Source: Debaryomyces hansenii CBS767
Lineage: Eukaryota > Ascomycota > Pichiomycetes > Serinales > Debaryomycetaceae
Reading direction: 5' to 3'
DNA length: 64,000 bases
Assembly (NCBI RefSeq): GCF_000006445.2
Contig: NC_006049.2
Location: 1,922,001 to 1,986,000, forward strand
This document shows positions 52,086-61,879 of the stretch, one piece after another; the stretch's first letter is position 1; every line of letters begins with the position of its first letter. The notes beneath the pieces were generated by a model, which saw nothing but the letters and a program-made list of their open reading frames with translations, made no database searches and was not told the origin of the DNA. Position numbers and translations under genes: made by a program.

Positions 52086-55000
52086 ATGAATAGTAATTTT
52101 AATAACGGTACTAATCCTTCATCTCCACCTCCTTCGATAAGTCTTACACCATCGAATTCCTATAAGAACACGGGACAGTCAAGGAGCAGATCAGGGACGT
52201 TGCCGTCGTCGTTTTTGAGTGCAGGTGGTGCAATGGGTAATGCGGGATCGTTGTTGGAAGAGAATGATGCAATGACTAATTCAACTGGTTCGTTGGCAAA
52301 AAGCTACAACTCGGAATCGTTGTGTTTGCCTACTATGGATTCTATTTCGCTTGCAGTGTCATCATCACCAAATAGCCAAGCGGTAGACATTCCGAATGGG
52401 GGAAACAGCAACTCAAGAAGGATGAGATCAGGGTCATTGTTTTCGACCAATTCAATCTGGAATGACGATACTTTATCGCTTCATTCACCGTCACATACTG
52501 GCACAAATATGTTAGATAATTTTGATCTCAACAGTACTGCTCCAAATGCTAATGATAATAATGGCAGTACGAACGGCAATAATAGTTTCATAAGCCCAGT
52601 ACTTAATGCGCAAAAATCTACGGTATCGCATCATAACGATACAAATCCGTCGAGTACGCCTACATCTGCTAATAACAATGTGAATATGGATACTACTAAT
52701 AACCAGAGATACAGGTCATATACGACTACTGCAGCTGTACCAAATGTGAGCTCATCTTCAATATCTTTATCGAGTAATTCTTACTCAATGGATCCGATGA
52801 ACTCAAATATGATGAGTAATTCTCCATTTACTCCTAACAAGACAAATGACATAAATGCATTATTAGACAATTTAATGATTAATATGAATCATCCTAATTC
52901 GAATAATACGAGACATAGATCTCAAACCTATTCCGGTACTACCCCAGTATTGCATGAGTCTAGTATTCAACTGCAATTACCACATCAACAACAGCATCAA
53001 GAGCAGCTATTAGCGCAAAACTTATTCCAACAAAATCCTCAACAACATACAAACCAGGTTTTGGGACAAAAGCCTTTATTGCAAGATGATTTTGTGTTGT
53101 CTCAATTAATGATTACGACTTCGTTCGAGAATCCGAAATTGGGTCCAACCAAGAATATTTTGTTCGACAATTTGCCGCAATTTATCGATTCAGTAAAATT
53201 GTGGTCCCTATTAAATAATTCGTTGGGCAATAATAGATCATTGGGAAGTATAAAAAGTGTGAGAATTTCTTCAACAAGTACGTCTAAATTGGCATTGATA
53301 GAATGTACTTCTGTCGATTTGGCAATGACTTTGAAAGCTAGTTTTAACCACTTAGAATTAGTCCCAGGAGTTGTCTTATACGTGGCATTTGCAAAATTTG
53401 TTGAAAATTCAAATGGCAGCGCAACTAGTAATGAGGCATCATATACCAGTGGGAATCCTAGTTCCACTACACCATTACAGTCGTCTTCACTGAAAAATGG
53501 CGGGGTTCGTTCAGTTCATGAAACCTCAAAGCCTTCACCTACTGATTTATTATCTATCCAAGAGAATTTAATCGCAGCAATTAATAGATTATCAAGTTCT
53601 AGTAAAGTTGTTGATTTAAATAAAATCGTTTCGATAATTAGCAAGTCAATTTCTTATCCAAATGAAAATTATCAAGATAACTTTGGTCCGTTGCCTGACC
53701 CAATTCCCTTACGTCAATTCGACTCACCTAAGCTAAGAGAATTGCGTAAAATTTTAGAAAATAGTGAACAGCTACCATCTCAGGCATCTGGTGCTAACAA
53801 CGCATCAGATTCCGAAGACAACGAAATATCTAATAAAGTAATGAGTCAATTAGAATTAGAAGAATTATGTCTAGCAATGTTGGATGAATTACCAGAGTTA
53901 TGCTACGATTATCTTGGTAATACTATAGTACAGAAGATTTTCGCAGTTGTTGAATCTCCCCTTATCAAATTAATGATGGTAAAGGAAATTACACCTTTTT
54001 TGACGCAATTAAGTATTCATAAGAATGGTACGTGGGCAATTCAAAAGATTATTAACTTATGCAACGAAGATTATCAACAAAAATATCTTATTGGTGCAAG
54101 CTTAAAGCCGTATGCGGTTAAATTATTCAACGATCAGTTCGGTAACTACGTTTTGCAGGGTTGTCTTAAGTTTTCTTCTCCATTCAATGATTTTATGTTT
54201 GAAACCATGTTAGATAATTTCCTTGAAATTAGTTTTGGTAGATTTGGCGCAAGATGTATCAGAACTATTTTAGAAACAGCAAACGAAAGTGACGTAATTT
54301 CAAATGAACAAGTAATACTAGTCGCTGGATTGATTGTTGAGTTCGCTAATGAATTGGTTGTTAATAATAATGGTTCTTTGTTAATTACCTGGTTCTTAGA
54401 CACATTTAATGGATGCGGTGCCAGTAAAGACAATAGATTTGAGTTATTGACTGAAAAGTTTTTGCCCAATTTAGAAAAATTGTGTACTCACAAGTTAGCC
54501 AATTTAACAATTTTAAAAATTTTAAATAATAGATCTGATCTTAACCTGAAGCAGATTATTATGGATTCTATATTCGGTAAATTTGAAGAATCTGAAGATG
54601 ATTTTAATAGGCCTCCTTCAAAGCTATTGGAATTCATTCTTAGCGAAAACCAGGAAAATTCAGCAGGTCCATTATTTGTTTATAAGATTTTATCCAATCC
54701 TTTGATGTTAACTGTCAACGATGAGAATGATTCAGACAAAAATTCTAAATACCAGCAATTCATTATACAACAAATTAGAAGAATTCTTTTAGAAGTAAAC
54801 GTTACTAATTTTCAGGCTTATAAGAAGTTGATGGATGAGGTTGGATTGTCTACGACAAGGTTGAACAGATCTACCTCTATAGGAAGCAGAAGGAGTAAAA
54901 GAGGAGGTCGTGCTAACTCTAACTCAAATAAAGTTCCACTGGCTCAATCTCAAGTATCTCAGCAACATATAATTAATCCAATGGGGTATTTAGTTGGACA

Positions 55001-55340
55001 AGGTGTTCCAGTACAAAATGCATCTGCTAGTCACCATTATGCGCTACCACCTCAAATTTCTCAACATCAACAGCAGCACCACCAGCATCAACCACAGCAA
55101 CAAGGGTATCCTATGATGATGCCTCCTCAAATGATGATGTCCATGACTAACCAACCTCAGACCAATATAGGTCAACAGCAGCATGCTGCTCAACCACAAC
55201 AATTAAACCAACAACAACAGCATGATATGGCTGTCATGCAGCAATTGGAACAACTATCTTTAAGTTCTGCAGCTTTAGGATATAATTCCAACCCAGGTAC
55301 ACCTGGAGTAAGTACCGGACAAAGAAATCTGTTTTTCTAA
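52086..55340 (+). CDS. Pumilio-family RNA-binding protein, Jsn1/Puf2 type
   Basis: 1,084 aa. The N-terminal ~330 residues are Ser/Asn-rich with RSRSGTLPSSFL, RRMRSGSLFSTNSIW and RHRSQTYSGT motifs typical of Jsn1/Puf2. An RRM-like domain covers about 354-438 (KNILFDNLP to GVVLYVAFAKF). PUF repeats run from about 605 to 830: YDYLGNTIVQKIF, IHKNGTWAIQKIINL, NDQFGNYVLQGCL, FGRFGARCIRTIL, NNNGSLLITWFL. The C terminus is Gln/His-rich with low complexity. Length is close to S. cerevisiae Jsn1 (1,091 aa). Jsn1 and Puf2 are paralogs there, so the single gene here is the pre-duplication type. They bind mRNAs for membrane and mitochondrial proteins. ATG 52086 is the first in-frame ATG. Confidence 0.93.
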   Translation: MNSNFNNGTNPSSPPPSISLTPSNSYKNTGQSRSRSGTLPSSFLSAGGAMGNAGSLLEENDAMTNSTGSLAKSYNSESLCLPTMDSISLAVSSSPNSQAVDIPNGGNSNSRRMRSGSLFSTNSIWNDDTLSLHSPSHTGTNMLDNFDLNSTAPNANDNNGSTNGNNSFISPVLNAQKSTVSHHNDTNPSSTPTSANNNVNMDTTNNQRYRSYTTTAAVPNVSSSSISLSSNSYSMDPMNSNMMSNSPFTPNKTNDINALLDNLMINMNHPNSNNTRHRSQTYSGTTPVLHESSIQLQLPHQQQHQEQLLAQNLFQQNPQQHTNQVLGQKPLLQDDFVLSQLMITTSFENPKLGPTKNILFDNLPQFIDSVKLWSLLNNSLGNNRSLGSIKSVRISSTSTSKLALIECTSVDLAMTLKASFNHLELVPGVVLYVAFAKFVENSNGSATSNEASYTSGNPSSTTPLQSSSLKNGGVRSVHETSKPSPTDLLSIQENLIAAINRLSSSSKVVDLNKIVSIISKSISYPNENYQDNFGPLPDPIPLRQFDSPKLRELRKILENSEQLPSQASGANNASDSEDNEISNKVMSQLELEELCLAMLDELPELCYDYLGNTIVQKIFAVVESPLIKLMMVKEITPFLTQLSIHKNGTWAIQKIINLCNEDYQQKYLIGASLKPYAVKLFNDQFGNYVLQGCLKFSSPFNDFMFETMLDNFLEISFGRFGARCIRTILETANESDVISNEQVILVAGLIVEFANELVVNNNGSLLITWFLDTFNGCGASKDNRFELLTEKFLPNLEKLCTHKLANLTILKILNNRSDLNLKQIIMDSIFGKFEESEDDFNRPPSKLLEFILSENQENSAGPLFVYKILSNPLMLTVNDENDSDKNSKYQQFIIQQIRRILLEVNVTNFQAYKKLMDEVGLSTTRLNRSTSIGSRRSKRGGRANSNSNKVPLAQSQVSQQHIINPMGYLVGQGVPVQNASASHHYALPPQISQHQQQHHQHQPQQQGYPMMMPPQMMMSMTNQPQTNIGQQQHAAQPQQLNQQQQHDMAVMQQLEQLSLSSAALGYNSNPGTPGVSTGQRNLFF

Positions 55341-56028
55341 GCCACGAATTATATATCTATAGAATTTCGCTTACTACAAGCCAACATCCAATTCATCATC
55401 ACTCAAATACTAAAATCATATCAATTTAAAAATCATTACCACTCAAAAAAATTATTTAATGCTTCATTTCGTTCATTTTTCAATATTGGGTTAATTTATT
55501 TATATACATACAATTATTATCTTGTATAAATAATATTTAATATACTAATTTTAGGTATTCAATCTTGCTATTTAGCACTGTAGTGTCGTTTAATGCTTCC
55601 CGTTACATAGAAATGCTTCTTGCTGATAATATAAAATCCTGTATATTGCCACATTAATCTTAATGGCGATAAATCAATTCACAATCACATATACATTGAT
55701 CATATCATATCATTAGATCGACATTAGTGAGGATATAACTACAACATCAGTTTTTCTTTAAGCTAGTCTCTAGTTGGAATAGAATCAAAGCGATATTAAT
55801 TGTGGTCGTTGTTGTTTAAAGTTTAAAGAGTTCTGTTTATCTTGGTGTGATTTGCTTTTAAGTTTACCGCCAATATTTCAGATAGTTTTTGATTCAGTTA
55901 TAGCAGTTGTAAAAAGATAAAACGCTTGAGTATATTTGATATCACTCGTTTGTTCCATCGAAATTCAATTGCTATCACCCTGTTCCATTGAGTGAATACT
56001 TCGTCTTATAATAGTATCTAAACGCCCC
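55341..56028. promoter_or_regulatory. Upstream region of GRR1
   Basis: 688 bp between the PUF gene stop and the GRR1 ATG. The first part is AT-rich (3' end of the PUF gene); the second has TTGGTGTG and GTTGTTG-type words and no canonical TATA. No ORF or RNA gene is recognised. Confidence 0.4.
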
Positions 56029-58233
56029 ATGAGAATGCGTTCTCCGAACAACATTATAGAGGATAGTAATATATCACGTATTGCAAGCAGCAACAGCAGG
56101 GCTTTGCCATCATTTTCACAAATGCTAGCTCGGAGTAAGAATAATACCAACAACTACTTGAATGACAATAATGATAGTAATAACAGCAGCGTTAACCAAG
56201 AGTTTGAATTTCAAATGGATAACGATTCTAGCAGCGATTATAGGGAATTGAGGAATTCAATTATTCAGAGACGTCAATCTTCTACGTCGAATCATAGAAA
56301 TGAAATTCAAAAGTTAAATTACAAGAATTCACTTTTGTTGAATCTCCCGACAGAGATATTATTGCAGATTTTTCATCACCTTGACAGGAAGGAACTATAT
56401 TCTTTATTAACAGTATGCCATGAATTTGCTGATTTGATAATTGAAATCCTTTGGTTTAGACCAAATATGCAAAACGATGACTCGTTCAAGAAAATTAAAA
56501 CAATAATGGAAATTCCGAAAGGAGGAACCCATTGGGATTATCGATCTTTTATCAAAAGATTAAACTTATCATTTATGACTAAACTAGTGGATGATGATTT
56601 ATTAAAATTGTTTGTTGGATGTCCTAAGTTGGAAAGACTTACTCTAGTTAACTGTACAAAATTGACTTATAGTCCAGTAACTTCAGTTTTAAAGAACTGT
56701 GAAAAATTACAGTCGATAGATTTGACGGGAGTAACAGGCATTCACGACGATATAATACTAGCGTTGGCTAATAATTGTCCTCGCTTACAGGGCTTATATG
56801 CCCCTGGATGTGGCAAGGTTTCCGAAGATGCAATATTAAAATTATTAAAGTCATGTCCTATGCTTAAAAGAGTAAAGTTTAATGGTAGTGCAAATATTAC
56901 CGACAGAAGTATAGAAGCAATGCATGAAAACTGTAAGTCATTAGTTGAAATTGATTTGCATAACTGTTCTAATGTTACTGATAAGTATTTGAAGTTGATT
57001 TTCCTCAATTTATCACAGTTAAGAGAATTTCGGATAAGCAATGCAGCAGGTGTCACAGATAGACTATTCGAATTGCTTCCTAGTGAATATTATCTAGAAA
57101 AGCTAAGAATAGTTGATATAACAGGTTGTAATGCTATAACTGATAGATTGATAGAGAAACTTGTGATGTGTGCTCCAAGATTAAGAAACGTTGTCTTATC
57201 AAAGTGTATGCAAATAACGGACGCATCTTTGAGAGCATTATCTCAATTAGGGAGAAGCTTGCATTATATTCATTTAGGTCATTGTGGTTTAATTACAGAT
57301 TTTGGCGTTGCATCATTAGTAAGATCCTGTCATAGAATTCAATACATTGATCTAGCGTGTTGCTCTCAATTAACCGATTGGACATTAGTCGAATTGGCAA
57401 ATTTACCAAAATTGAGACGAATAGGCTTAGTCAAATGCAGCTTAATATCAGATAGCGGGATATTAGAATTAGTGAGACGCCGTGGTGAACAAGACTGCTT
57501 AGAAAGAGTTCATTTATCTTACTGTACAAATTTAACTATAGGTCCTATTTATCTCTTATTGAAGAACTGTCCGAAGTTGACACATTTATCATTGACAGGT
57601 ATTTCGGCATTTTTAAGAAGAGAAATTACGCAATATTGCCGTGATCCTCCTCCAGACTTCAATGAACAACAGAAGAATTCATTCTGTGTGTTTTCAGGTA
57701 ATGGGGTTAGTCAATTAAGGAACCATTTAAATCAAATCATGGAAGACAGATCTTATTTAATTGATCATGGTGATATGCATGCATTATTTCACGAAAGAAG
57801 ACGAAGATTTATGAATGGAGGAAATGATATGGATGACGAGGAAATGAATCTATGGGTGAGACAGCGAGGTTTGGGTGTTCTACAAGGTGGTGATTTAGGA
57901 AACCCTGAGGTGGCTGAAATTAATAGAGAAATCTTCAGAGAATTAAATGAAGGTAATATGGGTCCCGAAGAAATGAGAGAACATTTTCAAAGATTGATAA
58001 GAAATCATCATCAACAGCGTTTGCTTCAACGACAGATGCTTGAACAAGACCTTCAATTTCAACCAGACCAACAGAATCAAGACCCGCAAAATGCACCTCA
58101 AATAATACAACCAGCAGTCTTCCCTAATGGTGATCAACTTATACAATTCGTTAATGGAGAAGGAGAGGATGACGATGATGTGGAAATGCAGCCTGTTGAT
58201 TTGTTTCCTAGGGATAGAAATCCCCCAGCATAA
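56029..58233 (+). CDS. GRR1: F-box/LRR protein Grr1 (SCF substrate receptor)
   Basis: 734 aa. The F-box is at about residues 103-146 (NLPTEILLQIFHHLDRKELY, followed by a hydrophobic helix). Twelve to thirteen cysteine-containing leucine-rich repeats follow (about 170-525): LERLTLVNCTKLTY, LQSIDLTGVTGI, LVEIDLHNCSNVTD, LRIVDITGCNAITD, LHYIHLGHCGLITD, IQYIDLACCSQLTD. The C terminus is Gln/Asn-rich and acidic. Grr1 directs SCF ubiquitination of G1 cyclins, Mth1/Std1 and others, linking glucose sensing and cell cycle. It is shorter than S. cerevisiae Grr1 (1,151 aa), mainly in the tails. GRR1 and JSN1 are also adjacent in S. cerevisiae. Confidence 0.95.
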   Translation: MRMRSPNNIIEDSNISRIASSNSRALPSFSQMLARSKNNTNNYLNDNNDSNNSSVNQEFEFQMDNDSSSDYRELRNSIIQRRQSSTSNHRNEIQKLNYKNSLLLNLPTEILLQIFHHLDRKELYSLLTVCHEFADLIIEILWFRPNMQNDDSFKKIKTIMEIPKGGTHWDYRSFIKRLNLSFMTKLVDDDLLKLFVGCPKLERLTLVNCTKLTYSPVTSVLKNCEKLQSIDLTGVTGIHDDIILALANNCPRLQGLYAPGCGKVSEDAILKLLKSCPMLKRVKFNGSANITDRSIEAMHENCKSLVEIDLHNCSNVTDKYLKLIFLNLSQLREFRISNAAGVTDRLFELLPSEYYLEKLRIVDITGCNAITDRLIEKLVMCAPRLRNVVLSKCMQITDASLRALSQLGRSLHYIHLGHCGLITDFGVASLVRSCHRIQYIDLACCSQLTDWTLVELANLPKLRRIGLVKCSLISDSGILELVRRRGEQDCLERVHLSYCTNLTIGPIYLLLKNCPKLTHLSLTGISAFLRREITQYCRDPPPDFNEQQKNSFCVFSGNGVSQLRNHLNQIMEDRSYLIDHGDMHALFHERRRRFMNGGNDMDDEEMNLWVRQRGLGVLQGGDLGNPEVAEINREIFRELNEGNMGPEEMREHFQRLIRNHHQQRLLQRQMLEQDLQFQPDQQNQDPQNAPQIIQPAVFPNGDQLIQFVNGEGEDDDDVEMQPVDLFPRDRNPPA

Positions 58234-58405
58234 AATTTCGATATAGTATTTTATTTAACCTATTCAGGTATCCATTACTGCTTTAATTCTCATATAAGTT
58301 TATCTACATAGTTCCATTGACTTATTTAATCGCAAATTGACAAATATATAGTTTCCATTTCGAAACATGATGCTTTTATAGAGATGATTTAAATTATATA
58401 AATCT

Positions 58406-59785
58406 TTAGTTTGTTCTTCGAGGAACCAATAATTCAGGAATCCCAAGTTGGCCGCAAATGCCTATTAAATTCAGTTGATGACTTTGCAATATATTTCTAA
58501 TCCTTGTCAGAACTGCCATGTTTTCATAGCCCCGTAATTTATAATGTAGATAAGCGACAGTTTCATCAATTTTTGTATTGCTCGAACGAGAAAGATTATG
58601 AATATATAACAATTTCTGGCTTAGTTTAGGCTTGTTTTTAGCGGCTGTTTTTGGCGCTTCTGTCTTTTTAAATCCATTCTGCTCTTGATCAACTATATCG
58701 CTTGTGTAGGTACCCGCCTTGTTGTATATATGAGTATTGTATTCCCTGTCAGATACCCGATCAGGTGTCGGGTAGGTGAGCATAATAGTATTTTTTTGAG
58801 GTTGAAGTATGTTTTCATCAACTGCTGGAATTAAGGGCAGATGTTTCGAAATATTCATATCGATTCTAGAGTTCCTGTTCGTATTTAAACAACCTAACGT
58901 ACTGTTGTTTTCTTGGGGTAATGGTATGCATGGGAGATTATTGCAGACCCTCTTCAGTCCTCCTAGGAACCTTGAGTTCGCTTCGAACTTGAATATTACT
59001 CTAGGATCAATCACATTCTCCTTATCGTAAGCGCCTATCAACAGTAAATTGTTCTTGCTTTTATTGTTTATCAGAGTTGACTCGGTCGACTGATATGTTC
59101 CATTAGTATCACTGATAATATCTCTAAGAGGCTCTCCTAATAAGTAATTTCCACCATCCACTAACGGAAATGATAACGATGGTTTTGACCTCTCTGCAAC
59201 ATCTTTCAACCTCAAAGGAAGCATACTTCCTGTGACGACATCATAACTTTCACAAAAGCTGCTTCGATCATGAGATAGAGCATTAATGTGTGTAATGTCA
59301 CCCTTAAATATTTCTGTATTATTGTACAGATCTCTAGGAGTTTCTGTAACATAGGAATTAAAGCCACTATGGCCATGAGTTTTGCAGCTATTCCTCATTC
59401 GCAGCTCTTCATCCCCTAAACCAACAGAATTGAATATTTTACTATGAACAGGCCTTTCGATGCCCCCAGTTGGGTGATCCATGTACCGCAGTCTTTTATT
59501 GAATTCATACGACAGCTCCAACTTCCGTTTGCAGTAAGATTTATGTCCCGATCCTCTCGCAATAGCAGGACCATCGTGAAAACCTCCAAAACTTACCTCT
59601 TCCTTGTCCTCAAGATCCAGGTTAAGTTCATAATCTGTCATCCCAATAAAATTAACCCCCAACTGCTGCTGCTTTCCCTCCTCCATCCGACTGATTTTTG
59701 GTTGCGAATTTTTTCCATCCGATTCGTCAGTCCTACAACTACCTAACCCTTCCAAAAATTTGTGGTTTTTAGTCCCGAACCCCAT
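58406..59785 (-). CDS. Unrecognised protein
   Basis: 459 aa; I do not recognise the family. The sequence is mostly without obvious domain: an N-terminal part with scattered charged and Gly residues, a KEN tripeptide in AYDKENVIDP (about residues 253-262), LTYPTPDR with a proline-directed site, a basic segment TAAKNKPKLSQKLL (about 383-396), and a C-terminal helical block (KIDETVAYLHYKLRG, then LTRIRNILQSHQLNLIG) ending in LLVPRRTN. The C-terminal block is the most likely folded and conserved part. It is convergent with GRR1 (172-bp gap) and sits where S. cerevisiae has no obvious counterpart between the GRR1 and RPL43 blocks. Confidence 0.7.
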   Translation of the reverse strand: MGFGTKNHKFLEGLGSCRTDESDGKNSQPKISRMEEGKQQQLGVNFIGMTDYELNLDLEDKEEVSFGGFHDGPAIARGSGHKSYCKRKLELSYEFNKRLRYMDHPTGGIERPVHSKIFNSVGLGDEELRMRNSCKTHGHSGFNSYVTETPRDLYNNTEIFKGDITHINALSHDRSSFCESYDVVTGSMLPLRLKDVAERSKPSLSFPLVDGGNYLLGEPLRDIISDTNGTYQSTESTLINNKSKNNLLLIGAYDKENVIDPRVIFKFEANSRFLGGLKRVCNNLPCIPLPQENNSTLGCLNTNRNSRIDMNISKHLPLIPAVDENILQPQKNTIMLTYPTPDRVSDREYNTHIYNKAGTYTSDIVDQEQNGFKKTEAPKTAAKNKPKLSQKLLYIHNLSRSSNTKIDETVAYLHYKLRGYENMAVLTRIRNILQSHQLNLIGICGQLGIPELLVPRRTN

Positions 59786-60322
59786 TACTTCGCCTTCGTC
59801 TGATTCTGTATCACCTACTTGCTATTAGTAATTGAAACCCCCGGTATCTACTAAATAATCATTTAGCCGCCTAGTCACAAAGTAATCATACACATTGACT
59901 CTTCATCAGGATCTGATTTAATGAACTTCATAAATGAATAACTATTAATATCTTCATCATCCATTATATCTAACATATCATTCTATGATTATCAAAACTT
60001 CAAATTTGTTAAAATAACTGGATTATATCTATCACCAGAAGAACAAGATATAATCAAAAAGCTGGTTCACAAAAGTATTAGGGTTTCAATCCTATAAAAT
60101 ACATCGAGTCACGCGGTTAAAGATACTGAATCATGATTTCTGTCATTTTATATCGGGTCAAGTGTGCGATGAAAATTTTCTGATAAATTTTTATTGATCG
60201 TGGTACACGCCCACTATAATGAGGATGGTTCAGTCTCGTTCTATCATTATAGACATGAAATATTAGAGCTATTTTTTTCTATTGCTAGTATAGTCAATTA
60301 CCATAGACAATTATAGCTAAAC
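59786..60322. promoter_or_regulatory. Divergent promoter: unrecognised gene and RPL43
   Basis: 537 bp. It contains TTAGGGTTT at 60078-60086 (separate entry) and AT-rich leader sequence up to the RPL43 start. Several short T-runs occur near 60265-60290. No further gene is seen. Confidence 0.45.
60078..60086 (+). promoter_or_regulatory. RPL43: TTAGGGTTT site (Tbf1-type) upstream of RPL43
   Basis: Telomere-repeat-like TTAGGGTTT about 240 bp before the RPL43 start. In Candida albicans, Tbf1 with Cbf1 has taken over control of ribosomal-protein promoters, and Tbf1 binds TTAGGG-type words. I saw no such site ahead of RPL5 or the P1 gene. Confidence 0.45.
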
Positions 60323-60964
60323 ATGTATGTTTCATAAGAGGAATAGGAGGAGATCATTACAGTGGACATCTTGATGGATTGTGTATTCTATTTATTTGTG
60401 GTTTAGTGGATTGATATATCTAGTGAAAAATTTCCTGAGTAGATAGAGGGAATAATATGGAAAATAATTTTTGTACCAGAGAATAAGAAACAGAATATAT
60501 CCAGTGTGAAGAACAGATCCACTATAGAAATAAGAAAATGATAGACTAGTTTTTATCAAACTAACGGCTTGCATTTGGTGAAGACTGAAAAGTTTTCAGT
60601 GCGTTCCGAATTATCAAGATATTTATTGTGGTGAGACTTCGCTGTGGATTCAGAAGTAGTTGGAGCGAAATACTAACATATTTATAGGACTAAGAGAACT
60701 AAGAAGGTTGGTATTACCGGTAAATTCGGTGTCAGATACGGTTCTTCGTTAAGAAGACAAACCAAGAAGTTGGAAGTCCAACAACACGCTAAATACGATT
60801 GTTCATTCTGTGGTAAGAGAACTGTCCAAAGAGGTGCTGCTGGTATCTGGACTTGTAAATCTTGCCGTAAGACTGTTGCTGGTGGTGCTTACACTGTTTC
60901 TACTGCCGCAGCTGCTACCGTTAGATCTACCATTCGTCGTTTAAGAGACATGGCTGAAGCTTAA
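60323..60964 (+). CDS. RPL43: 60S ribosomal protein L43 (eL43), start codon split by an intron
   Basis: Predicted join 60323-60324 and 60688-60964, giving 92 aa, exactly the S. cerevisiae Rpl43 length. Exon 1 contributes only AT of the start codon; exon 2 supplies G and continues ACTAAGAGAACTAAG ([19 protein letters not shown]). S. pombe L43 also begins [13 protein letters not shown], from memory. The zinc finger is intact: CSFC at 39-42 and CKSC at 57-60. The C terminus [12 protein letters not shown] is typical. L43 sits on the large subunit near the E site. Retaining the intron would leave ATG TAT GTT TCA TAA, a four-codon dead end. Confidence 0.93.
60325..60687 (+). other. RPL43: Intron of RPL43 (363 nt), interrupting the ATG
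   Basis: Donor GTATGT at 60325 (first G doubles as the G of an unspliced ATG), perfect branch site TACTAAC at 60671-60677, acceptor ATAG ending at 60687. I looked for a box C/D snoRNA in the intron and did not find a convincing one. Confidence 0.9.
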
Positions 60965-61288
60965 GTTTACTTCGTCTTCATTAATCAAACATAACAATTG
61001 TTTAATTTAGAAAAATAAATAACATTTTGTAATTTTAAGTTCCGGTTTATAGTCAGGTGTGTTTTATATGACAAATGTTTATAACTTACACTCTCTAGCG
61101 ATGATATTGTTAATAAACAAAAAATAAAAGGTTTACGATAAACATTCTTGTACGTAGTTGTTTAATGGTAGGTTAAATCTTGCTACAGATATTGTAGTAC
61201 GGCACGTGAGCTTCTATCAAAGAATCAAAAGTTAATTCCTTCAACTCTATATGAAACCCTTTACATATCCACTACTACTACTTTGAAT
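60965..61288. promoter_or_regulatory. Intergenic region RPL43 to VPS25
   Basis: 324 bp with the RPL43 3' end (AATAAATAAC near 61013) and the VPS25 promoter, which has a CACGTG box. Confidence 0.4.
61203..61208. promoter_or_regulatory. CACGTG box upstream of VPS25
   Basis: CACGTG 81 bp upstream of the VPS25 ATG; Cbf1-type site by sequence, at the same relative position as in the MTG2 and FIP1 promoters. Confidence 0.5.
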
Positions 61289-61879
61289 ATGACAACTGTG
61301 TTTGAATTTCCCAAGATCCATTCATTTCCTCCTCTATATACTAAACAACCTAACCTAACAATACTACACAATCAGCTTGAATCATGGGGAGAAATAATAC
61401 TATCATATTGCCAGCATTATAAGATAACTTCATTAACCTTGGGGGGATCAGTATTACATACACAATTGAACGACGTGACTACTAATGAAATACCGCCATT
61501 GTTTGAGAATAAGAATATTAATAGAGCGGTGAATGATGACTTCAAAGCGATGATTTTTAAGCATTTGATCCATAAGCTCCATAGAGCCGAATACATTAAT
61601 CCAAAGCAGCCAGAAACAGGAATATTGATATACTGGAAAACTTTGATTGAATGGGCAAACATTTTACATGATTTCGTTGAGAGGACTGGTCAGTTGGGAT
61701 CGGTTCTTACCATTTATGAGTTAACTAAACTGGAAGATTCTGGCGTTGATGAGGATTTGAAGGACTTAGACTATAACTTACTCGTGAGAATATTAAAGGG
61801 AGTATTAATCAAACAAGGAAGAGCCCAAATATTAATGAATGAGGATGGCACTCAAATTGGAGGTGTGAAAATAGTATAA
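61289..61879 (+). CDS. VPS25: ESCRT-II subunit Vps25
   Basis: 196-aa ESCRT-II subunit that binds Vps20 and drives cargo sorting into multivesicular bodies. Two winged helices are visible: the first begins FPPLYTKQPNLTILHNQLESW (shortened) with W...IILSYCQHYKI and NINRAVNDDFKAMIF; the second from YWKTLIEWANILHDFVERTGQ with the conserved GSVLTIYELTK and GVLIKQGRAQI. The N-terminal PPLYTKQPN segment docks on Vps22/Vps36 in the known family. Length matches S. cerevisiae (202 aa). The frame is open two codons upstream but the ATG is at 61289. In S. cerevisiae VPS25 adjoins URA8, as it adjoins CTP synthase here. Confidence 0.93.
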   Translation: MTTVFEFPKIHSFPPLYTKQPNLTILHNQLESWGEIILSYCQHYKITSLTLGGSVLHTQLNDVTTNEIPPLFENKNINRAVNDDFKAMIFKHLIHKLHRAEYINPKQPETGILIYWKTLIEWANILHDFVERTGQLGSVLTIYELTKLEDSGVDEDLKDLDYNLLVRILKGVLIKQGRAQILMNEDGTQIGGVKIV

